Shown here: piece by piece, positions 6,399 to 11,543 of the stretch | Layout: each line of letters starts with the position of its first letter | How positions within the stretch are numbered: position 1 is the stretch's first letter | NCBI GenBank assembly: GCA_900772035.1 | Contig: CAAGQE010000110.1 | Location: forward strand, 1-12,639 | Length of the DNA: 12,639 nt | From: Candidatus Gastranaerophilales bacterium | Lineage (GTDB): Bacteria; Cyanobacteriota; Vampirovibrionia; Gastranaerophilales; Gastranaerophilaceae | Reading direction: 5' to 3' | Position numbers and translations under genes: made by a program | Notes under the pieces: model-generated | The model's input: only the letters and a program-made list of their open reading frames with translations | The model's database searches: none | Told to the model about the DNA's origin: nothing

Positions 6399-6414
6399 AC
6401 GAATCTCTATTCGT
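6399..6414. repeat. Perfect inverted repeat in the leader of the fusion gene
   Basis: ACGAAT (6399-6404) and ATTCGT (6409-6414) pair around a four-base loop. It lies between the probable promoter and the start codon of the fusion gene, so it could be an operator or a message hairpin. Confidence 0.4.
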
Positions 6415-6429
6415 AATTAAAATTTTAAA

Positions 6430-6459
6430 ATAATACATATAGTGTGGGCAATCCTACAA
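6430..6459 (-). promoter_or_regulatory. Probable promoter of the substrate-binding/TolC fusion gene
   Basis: On the minus strand TTGTAG (6454-6459) and TATTAT (6430-6435) are 18 bases apart, with TG directly before the -10. The leader would be about 55 bases. Confidence 0.45.
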
Positions 6460-6577
6460 CCCCTATTTTGTTACATTTCAGCCGTTTTGCCCTTTGCCTT
6501 AATGTATAAATATACAGTATTTAAAATTCTCACTATTTCTCAAAATCCACGGAAACAGACGGTTTTCAAAACAAGCA

Positions 6578-6594
6578 TTAATGTTAAACATTAA
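6578..6594. promoter_or_regulatory. Palindromic candidate operator in the divergent intergenic region
   Basis: TTAATGTTAAACATTAA is a perfect 17-base palindrome (arms of eight around a central A). It lies between the minus-strand fusion gene and the plus-strand leader/91-residue gene, where a shared regulator could bind. No known regulator is recognised from the site. Confidence 0.4.
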
Positions 6595-6641
6595 AAAAGA
6601 CCCCTATTTATATCTTAACATTTTACATCCTCTTTTTATAC

Positions 6642-6659
6642 TATACATATATGTATAAT
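6642..6659 (+). promoter_or_regulatory. Probable promoter -10 region overlapping a perfect palindrome
   Basis: TATACATATATGTATA (6642-6657) is a perfect 16-base palindrome whose right end overlaps a consensus TATAAT (6654-6659) preceded by TG. No good -35 is seen about 17 bases upstream, so an activator or an extended -10 may be used. Transcription would start near 6666. Confidence 0.5.
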
Positions 6660-6749
6660 AATGTGTTAGAATTAAATTGTGAACATTTGTAACGAATTTT
6701 AAGGAACATGTCAAACATGCTAGCAAAAAAATTTGTATTCGATGTTTCA

Positions 6750-6925
6750 TGCGAACGACAGAAATCAAACTCTGCCCGATGAAGGTCGGACGGAATGAGA
6801 TGACTGAGCACTAAAAGGGTTCTACCGAACCTACGCAGACGGCAATTCTCAAGGATTGACGGGTGCGGGAGTGAAACGTTCGTAAGAGTGTGGACAAAAC
6901 GAAAGGCTTATTGCAAGGCAATAAG
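6750..6925 (+). ncRNA. Candidate structured 5' leader RNA upstream of the 91-residue gene
   Basis: This non-coding stretch is clearly richer in G+C than its surroundings and holds a nested set of complementary segments. A closing stem pairs TGCGAACG (6750-6757) with CGTTCGTA (6877-6884). Inside are TCTGC/GCAGA (6771-6775 with 6835-6839), CCGA/TCGG (6776-6779 with 6786-6789), GGTTC/GAACC around TACC (6818-6831) and CAATTC/GGATTG around TCAA (6843-6858). GACGG occurs three times (6789, 6838, 6858). After this domain comes a perfect eight-pair hairpin, CTTATTGC/GCAATAAG (6907-6925), with a weak T-run. The layout of a folded domain followed by a single hairpin and then a start codon resembles a riboswitch or attenuator. 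I do not recognise the class; folding was done by eye. Confidence 0.5.
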
Positions 6926-6960
6926 ATGTTTTGAATACTCATAATGCAGAGGATAATATC

Positions 6961-7236
6961 ATGGTAGATACCAGATCTGCGGGAGCATTCGGAATAGCGG
7001 GAGCGTTGAACTTCAAGAGCGGCGACATATCAGGCACGGCGGCTAAGACGTCGGATGATAGAGCCGGCAGAGGAACCGAATACTACCGTACAAGAAGAAA
7101 TAAAGACGAAGATGATAATAACGGTTTTGATAACAACAGATACATGGACCGTAGCGCGCAGCTTAATGCGACACTAAATTCATTGGCTCTGATGAATGTA
7201 GCGGGTATCATCAAAAACAACAGGGCGCTAAAGTAA
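6961..7236 (+). CDS. Hypothetical protein, 91 residues, behind a long structured leader
   Basis: I do not recognise this protein. It starts MVDTRSAGAFGIAGAL at ATG 6961-6963, with AGAGGA seven bases upstream, a good ribosome binding site. Residues 1-35 are small and Gly/Ala/Ser-rich; 36-63 are charged and probably disordered, including an Asp/Asn-rich run (DEDDNN and FDNN); 64-90 form a likely amphipathic helix (AQLNATLNSLALMNVAGI). There is no signal peptide or clear membrane segment. It stands alone between a probable promoter near 6654 and a strong terminator at 7254, so it and its roughly 290-base leader form a separate transcription unit. A ribosome binding site, a terminator and a stop-free frame support a real gene. 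Confidence 0.65.
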   Translation: MVDTRSAGAFGIAGALNFKSGDISGTAAKTSDDRAGRGTEYYRTRRNKDEDDNNGFDNNRYMDRSAQLNATLNSLALMNVAGIIKNNRALK

Positions 7237-7253
7237 ACATCATTAAACACGAA

Positions 7254-7286
7254 AAAAGGAAAGAATTTATCTTTCCTTTTCTTTTT
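7254..7286. terminator. Bidirectional terminator between convergent genes
   Basis: AAAAGGAAAGA (7254-7264) and TCTTTCCTTTT (7270-7280) form a perfect eleven-pair stem with an ATTTA loop. T-rich tails follow on both strands (CTTTTT at 7281-7286; TTTTTT on the minus strand), serving the 91-residue gene and the murA-linked gene. Confidence 0.85.
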
Positions 7287-7299
7287 ATTTAAAAATTTT

Positions 7300-7650
7300 T
7301 TATTTTTGTTCGGTCGGAGTTTGTCCGTCCAATTTAGGTTCAATTCCCAATTCTTTAAGCGTTTTGAGGAAGTGTTCCGCTGCTGCTTTTTGAACTTCGG
7401 GGGGAACGACTCTCAAAAGTTCAACCGTTTTTGAAATAACGGGGTCTTTGTCATACCAACGGTTTCCGTTCGCAGGACGAACCATTTCGTAAAATTTATC
7501 AATTGTTTCTTTAGAAACTTTTTCTTCAATCTTTAAAAGGAACACCTCAGCTTGAGCACGCAATTCCGTTTGGTAATCGCGCAGGATGTTGATTACCTGT
7601 AATAACACGGGATCGTGGTCGTACCATCTTTTATATTTTGGTTGTTCCAT
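7300..7650 (-). CDS. Hypothetical protein with a duplicated WYDxDP motif, translationally coupled to murA
   Basis: I do not recognise the family. The 116-residue soluble protein contains two similar units: RWYDHDPVL followed by VINILRDY and a helix (8-40), and RWYDKDPVI followed by VELLRVV and a helix (64-97). In both, a WYDxDP turn leads into a helix ending in an aliphatic-LR pair, so the gene looks like an internal duplication. The ATG at 7648-7650 is chosen because GAGGAA lies seven bases upstream; longer in-frame starts fall inside murA. It overlaps the 3' end of murA by 20 bases, implying coupled translation and perhaps a cell-envelope or housekeeping role; that is inference only. A terminator follows directly. 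Confidence 0.75.
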   Translation of the reverse strand: MEQPKYKRWYDHDPVLLQVINILRDYQTELRAQAEVFLLKIEEKVSKETIDKFYEMVRPANGNRWYDKDPVISKTVELLRVVPPEVQKAAAEHFLKTLKELGIEPKLDGQTPTEQK

Positions 7651-8959
7651 TAAGATTTCCTCGTACTTTGTCTGCGACGATATCTTTTTCATCGCTGATT
7701 CTTTCAATATCTGCACCGATTGCTTTAAGTTTCGGAACGAGAAGTTCGTAACCTCTGTCGATGTGGTGCAATTCGTCAATTGTGCTGTAACCTTCCGCCA
7801 TTAATGCTGCCAAAACCAATGCAGCACCCGCTCTGAGGTCACTTGCTCTCAAGTTTGCGCCCGAAAGACTTTCAACACCTTTAATTAAAGCGTGATTTCT
7901 TTCTTGGTGAATATCTGCGCCCATTTTGCGCAATTCGGGGACTTGCATAAATCTGTTTTCGTACAAACTTTCGGTTATAATACTAACACCGTCTGCAACG
8001 CTTAACAATGCCATACCGAGTGATTGCAAGTCGGTAGGGAATCCGGGGTAAGGTTGAGTTACGATATTAATGGCTTTTAATCTTTGATTGCAACTGATTT
8101 CAAAAGCGTTCGGTTCAATCAATTTGATTTTTGCACCCATTTGGGTAAGTTTTGAAGTATAGAAAGTCAAATGTGACGGATTGACGTTTCTTACAATACC
8201 TTTACCGTGAGTTCCGATAAATGCAGCCATGTAAGTTCCTGCTTCGATTCTGTCGGGAATGGTTGTGTATTCCACGCCGTGCAAATCTTCGGGTTTTACA
8301 CCGTTGATAACGACTTCTGAAGTGCCTGCGCCTGTGATGTCTGCGCCCATTGCATTCAAGAAGTTTGCCAAATCGACGATTTCAGGTTCTTGTGCAGCGT
8401 TTTGTATTCTTGTTGAACCTTCAGCCAAAACTGCTGCGAGCATTAAGTTTTCTGTTGCGCCAACTGACGGAATGTCCAAGTAAATATCTGTTCCTTCGAG
8501 TCTTTCGGCGTGTGCGTGAACGTAACCGTTTTCGATTTTGATAGTAGCGCCGAGGCTTTCAAGTCCTCTGATGTGGAAATCCACACGTCTTTCACCGATT
8601 GCACATCCGCCGGGGAGTGCGACGATTGCTTCTTTGCATCTTCCGACCAAAGCGCCGAGAACGATGAATGATGCTCTCATTCTGCTTACAAATTCGTAAC
8701 CTGCTACGATGCTTGTTAAATCTCTCGCGTCAATAGTTACGCTCTTTTCTACTTTGTCGTAGGAGGTTTTTGCGCCCAATTGACCGATAACGCTGAGCAT
8801 AATGGTAACGTCTGTTAATTCTGGAACGTTATAAATCTTGCTGACATCTTTTGCAAGCAATGCAGCAGCCATCAATTTAAGTACGGCATTTTTTGCCCCG
8901 CTTATTGATACTTCCCCGTACAATGGGTTTTTGCCCGATATTACAAGTTTATCCGTCAC
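7631..8959 (-). CDS. murA: UDP-N-acetylglucosamine 1-carboxyvinyltransferase (MurA)
   Basis: MurA transfers enolpyruvate from phosphoenolpyruvate to UDP-GlcNAc, the first committed step of peptidoglycan synthesis in the cytoplasm. The 442 residues match the usual length of about 420 plus a short tail. Key residues are visible: the KN pair of SGAKNA (Lys 23), the catalytic Cys 119 in PGGCAIGERR (the fosfomycin target), the general-base Asp 311 in YPGFPTDLQ, and the ENRF and HHIDRGYE motifs near the C-terminus. The start is GTG at 8957-8959, with GAGG six to seven bases upstream, giving MTDKLVISG; a TTG four codons earlier overlaps that site. Because the catalytic residue is Cys rather than Asp, fosfomycin sensitivity at target level would be expected. 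Confidence 0.96.
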   Translation of the reverse strand: MTDKLVISGKNPLYGEVSISGAKNAVLKLMAAALLAKDVSKIYNVPELTDVTIMLSVIGQLGAKTSYDKVEKSVTIDARDLTSIVAGYEFVSRMRASFIVLGALVGRCKEAIVALPGGCAIGERRVDFHIRGLESLGATIKIENGYVHAHAERLEGTDIYLDIPSVGATENLMLAAVLAEGSTRIQNAAQEPEIVDLANFLNAMGADITGAGTSEVVINGVKPEDLHGVEYTTIPDRIEAGTYMAAFIGTHGKGIVRNVNPSHLTFYTSKLTQMGAKIKLIEPNAFEISCNQRLKAINIVTQPYPGFPTDLQSLGMALLSVADGVSIITESLYENRFMQVPELRKMGADIHQERNHALIKGVESLSGANLRASDLRAGAALVLAALMAEGYSTIDELHHIDRGYELLVPKLKAIGADIERISDEKDIVADKVRGNLNGTTKI

Positions 8960-8994
8960 TTTATGCCTCAAAAATTCTTTTGCTAATAATAATG

Positions 8995-9023
8995 ATACTA
9001 TACGGTAACATTTTAAGTCACAA
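8995..9023 (-). promoter_or_regulatory. Probable promoter of murA
   Basis: On the minus strand TTGTGA (9018-9023) and TAGTAT (8995-9000) are separated by exactly 17 bases. The leader would be about 30 bases. Confidence 0.6.
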
Positions 9024-9040
9024 TTGTAAATAAATGTTAC
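9005..9040. promoter_or_regulatory. Inverted repeat enclosing the murA promoter, candidate operator
   Basis: GTAACATTT (9005-9013) and AAATGTTAC (9032-9040) are perfect nine-base inverted copies with 18 bases between, one arm in the promoter spacer and the other just upstream of -35. A perfect ACAATTGT palindrome (9020-9027) lies between them, over the -35 box. A partial third copy, GTAACA, lies near 9096. Confidence 0.4.
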
Positions 9041-9153
9041 TTAAATTCCCCTCGTCACAAATGTTTTTTTTCACGATACAAGACCGTATAAAACTGTAAC
9101 ACTAACATTATCGCTGTTTAAGTTAATATTTATATCCTTTGTATAAATGATTT

Positions 9154-9172
9154 TTGAAAAGTGTGTTATAAT
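9154..9172 (+). promoter_or_regulatory. Extended -10 promoter of cdd
   Basis: A perfect TATAAT at 9167-9172 is preceded by TGT, an extended -10. No matching -35 at 17 bases is seen. TTGA at 9154 recurs at the same distance in the next promoter (9632). Confidence 0.6.
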
Positions 9173-9220
9173 GAGTTCCCGATTAAAAATGTTGTGTTAT
9201 TTAATATAAGGAAAGCCAAA

Positions 9221-9616
9221 ATGAACAATGAAGAATTATTGAAAAAAGCGGCAGAAGTAGCAAAAAATGCTTATTGTCCTTATTCTAAGTTTAATGTAGG
9301 TGCTTGTGTAGAGTATGAAAGCGGAAATATTTATGTAGGCTGCAACGTTGAAAACGGCAGTTATACGGTTGGTATTTGTGCGGAAAGAAACGCTATTTCC
9401 ACGGCAATTGCAGCAGGCGAAAAGTCAAAAATCAAGAAAGTTGCAATTTATTCTCCAAACACAAAATTGTGCTGGCCTTGCGGTGCTTGCCGTCAATGGT
9501 TCTCAGAGTTTGAGCAAGGTCAAGATATGAAAATTATCGTTGAAGACAAAGACGGAAGTCCGATTGAGTTTACAGTAGAAGAACTTCTTCCCCACAGATT
9601 TGAACTCATCCCTTAA
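9221..9616 (+). CDS. cdd: Cytidine deaminase
   Basis: This is a cytosolic pyrimidine-salvage enzyme that converts cytidine and deoxycytidine to uridine and deoxyuridine. The 131-residue length fits the short homotetrameric class. The zinc and catalytic residues are all present: Cys 53 and Glu 55 in ICAERNA (52-58), and Cys 87 and Cys 90 in PCGACRQ (86-92). The substrate-binding strand FNVGACVEY precedes them, with NVENGSY at 42-48. The start is the ATG at 9221, with AAGGAAA about ten bases upstream; an earlier in-frame start at 9161 lies within the promoter. It is transcribed ahead of the sigma factor gene, which has its own promoter 15 bases after the cdd stop. Confidence 0.96.
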   Translation: MNNEELLKKAAEVAKNAYCPYSKFNVGACVEYESGNIYVGCNVENGSYTVGICAERNAISTAIAAGEKSKIKKVAIYSPNTKLCWPCGACRQWFSEFEQGQDMKIIVEDKDGSPIEFTVEELLPHRFELIP

Positions 9617-9631
9617 ACTCAAAGACAAAAA

Positions 9632-9650
9632 TTGAGCGGTATGCTATAAT
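9632..9650 (+). promoter_or_regulatory. Extended -10 promoter of the sigma factor/prepilin peptidase pair
   Basis: TATAAT at 9645-9650 is preceded by TGC. Transcription should start near 9657, giving a leader of about 17 bases that just contains the ribosome binding site AGGAG (9664-9668). Confidence 0.6.
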
Positions 9651-9673
9651 TGTTTTGCAATTCAGGAGAAACT

Positions 9674-10465
9674 GTGCAAGAACAAGATATAGATTTTGAA
9701 AAAATTAAAGACTGCTTGCTTCAATATAAGCAAGCAGATAATGCCGTTCGCAAAAACGAGTTGGAAAATGAAATCATTATCGAATCCGTTCCGCTTGTTA
9801 AAAAAATAGCATTGCATCTTGCGAGAAGAAGTACCGACCCGATTGAAGATATTCTTCAAGTCGGTGTTTTGGGGCTTATTAAGGCTGTCAAAATGTTTGA
9901 TTCTTCTGTAAGTAACAATTTCAAAACCTATGCAACGTATTTTATCACGGGGGAAATAAGGCATTACCTCAGAGATAAAGCCTCTATGATTAAAGCGCCC
10001 AGAGAAATTTACGAACTTGCTTACAGGGTAAACAAAGTGCTTTTGGAATTTAAGGATTCGGACGGAAATTTGCCGACGGAAAACGAAATTGCGAAGGAAC
10101 TCAAAACTCCAGTCGGAAAAATCAGAGAAGTTATGGACGTTGAAAGACGCAGACACATTGTGTCTTTGGATCAAATTTTGTCTTATACGGATTCTGACGG
10201 GCAAACTCTGTCGGAAAAAATTCCGAACACAAATTACAGCACAATGTCAGAGTATCAGGAAAATAAAATCATGCTGACCGAGGCTCTTGCGAAACTCGAA
10301 CCTGATTTGCAAACGGTTATCAAGTTGAACTTTTTTCAGGATATCAGCCAAACAAAAATTGCGGAAATGCTCGGTATTTCTCAAATGCAGGTTTCCAGAA
10401 AAATTAAAAAAGCATTGAAAAAAATGTTTTCAATAATAAATGAAGAACAGGAAATTAAAAAATGA
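9674..10465 (+). CDS. RNA polymerase sigma factor, group 3 (SigF/SigB-like)
   Basis: This is an alternative sigma-70 family factor of 263 residues with regions 2, 3 and 4 but no region 1. Region 2 spans about 37-105: DILQVGVLGLIKAVKMFD (59-76) binds core polymerase and TYATYFITGEIRHYLRD (85-101) reads the -10 element. Region 3 spans about 112-190. Region 4 (about 205-252) has the helix-turn-helix QTKIAEMLGISQMQVSRKI. The RDKASMIKAPRE stretch after region 2 is typical of SigB/SigF/SigG-type factors. The start is GTG at 9674-9676, with AGGAG five bases upstream. No anti-sigma factor is adjacent. The four-base overlap with the prepilin peptidase suggests a pilus or motility regulon, as with cyanobacterial SigF; the specific regulon is inference. 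Confidence 0.9.
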   Translation: MQEQDIDFEKIKDCLLQYKQADNAVRKNELENEIIIESVPLVKKIALHLARRSTDPIEDILQVGVLGLIKAVKMFDSSVSNNFKTYATYFITGEIRHYLRDKASMIKAPREIYELAYRVNKVLLEFKDSDGNLPTENEIAKELKTPVGKIREVMDVERRRHIVSLDQILSYTDSDGQTLSEKIPNTNYSTMSEYQENKIMLTEALAKLEPDLQTVIKLNFFQDISQTKIAEMLGISQMQVSRKIKKALKKMFSIINEEQEIKK

Positions 10466-11448
10466 CGGAAGAACTATTTAACGTTTGCGGAATATTCGTT
10501 TTTGTTATCGGACTTTGCATAGGCAGTTTCTTAAACGTTGTTGCACTCAGAGCATTTACGGGTGAATCAATCGTTTTGCCCGCGTCAAAGTGTCCGAAAT
10601 GCGGCGCAAAAATCAGACCTTATGACAATATTCCCGTGTTATCGTGGCTTATCCTCGGCGGAAAATGCAGAGATTGTAAAAATTCAATCAGCATTCAGTA
10701 TCCGATAGTAGAATTTATTACGGGTATTGGCTTTTTAGGCTTTTATTTCCATTTTTCAAAGTTCTTTATTGATACGGATATAATTTGGCGAAACGCAATC
10801 CTTTTGCCGTTTTTCTTGATATTATTCTGTTTGGCGATTGTAATTTCGATTACGGACATAAAAGAAAAAGTCGTTTTCGATGTGCATACGATATCGCTTG
10901 CGGTCGTTATTGTACTTTTCCAATTTATTGGCGGAAATTTCAAAGAAGCAATCATCGGTTTGGTCATCGGTGCTTTGTCCATGGAAATTTTATCGGGCAT
11001 AAGTTGGCTTTTGGTTAAGAAAAGAGCGTTCGGCACGGGTGACAGTTATATTGCGGCATCTATGGGTGCGCTTTTGGGTGCGAAGATGTTTTTTGTCGCA
11101 TTGGTTGTTGCGGTTGTTATTCAGGCGCTTTGCATAATTCCTGCCCTTATCAAAAAACTTTATGTCGGCGGCGAATACAAAGTTTTGGTTACTGCTGCAA
11201 TGTTTATTGCACTCGTCGGTTTTTATAAATTGCCGTATTTTACAACATTGTCGAACGAGATTTTAGAATACGTTTTTGTAATATTGATGACGATTGTCGG
11301 ATTTTACCTTTGCAGGTTGATGCTGACGATTAAATCTCTCAAGGAAAACCCCACATATTGGCCGTTTGGTCCGAGCCTTTTGATTGCAATGTTTTTGACG
11401 GCATTCTACGGCGGAATTATTGAGCATTTCTTCTATACGTTAATGTAA
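10462..11448 (+). CDS. pilD: Type IV prepilin peptidase/N-methyltransferase (PilD/GspO/ComC family)
   Basis: This inner-membrane aspartic protease cleaves and N-methylates type IV pilin-like preproteins. The N-terminal membrane helix contains GSFLNVVALR (21-30). The cytoplasmic loop has a zinc-type four-Cys set (44, 47, 69, 72), the mark of bifunctional enzymes with methyltransferase activity. The catalytic Asp residues are 132 in ITDIKEKVV and 194 in GTGDSYI, the latter standing for the family GxGD motif. About eight hydrophobic segments are visible. At 328 residues it is longer than the common 250-290 because of an extra stretch (about 235-305) before the closing PFGPSLL motif. The ATG overlaps the sigma factor stop (ATGA), so the two are translated together. 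Confidence 0.93.
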   Translation: MTEELFNVCGIFVFVIGLCIGSFLNVVALRAFTGESIVLPASKCPKCGAKIRPYDNIPVLSWLILGGKCRDCKNSISIQYPIVEFITGIGFLGFYFHFSKFFIDTDIIWRNAILLPFFLILFCLAIVISITDIKEKVVFDVHTISLAVVIVLFQFIGGNFKEAIIGLVIGALSMEILSGISWLLVKKRAFGTGDSYIAASMGALLGAKMFFVALVVAVVIQALCIIPALIKKLYVGGEYKVLVTAAMFIALVGFYKLPYFTTLSNEILEYVFVILMTIVGFYLCRLMLTIKSLKENPTYWPFGPSLLIAMFLTAFYGGIIEHFFYTLM

Positions 11449-11490
11449 AAAATTCGTATCGTAGGCAGGGTCTTAATTCAATAAAAAGTA

Positions 11491-11519
11491 AAAACCACGA
11501 CTTAAAATCGTGGTTTTTT
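11491..11519. terminator. Bidirectional terminator between prepilin peptidase and the DUF2229-type gene
   Basis: CCACGA (11495-11500) and TCGTGG (11508-11513) form the stem core, extended by AAAA/TTTT pairs. T-runs follow on both strands. Confidence 0.9.
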
Positions 11520-11543
11520 AAAGTTGTTTTATGGTTTTATTTT

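Noticed and set aside
6371..6400. GTG start at 6400 for the fusion protein
   Set aside because: It would place ten charged residues before the signal peptide, and AAGGA points to the ATG at 6370.
6708..6781. A 24-codon upstream reading frame (MSNMLAKKFVFDVSC...) as a leader peptide
   Set aside because: AAGGA is present but only two to three bases from the ATG, too close for normal initiation, and the frame runs into the structured region. Kept only as a possibility.
6770..6925. Group II intron, RNase P RNA, tmRNA or SRP RNA
   Set aside because: GTGCGGGAG and nearby bases recall a group II intron start, but there is no domain V hairpin or reverse transcriptase. The universally conserved blocks of the other RNAs are absent.
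7083..7343. Minus-strand frame of 86 codons over the 91-residue gene
   Set aside because: It crosses the bidirectional terminator and has a Lys-rich low-complexity sequence, so it is a shadow.
9662..10204. Long minus-strand open frame (180 codons) opposite the sigma factor
   Set aside because: It lies wholly inside a well-supported sigma factor gene, has no ribosome binding site and encodes a Phe/Arg-rich sequence typical of antisense shadows.
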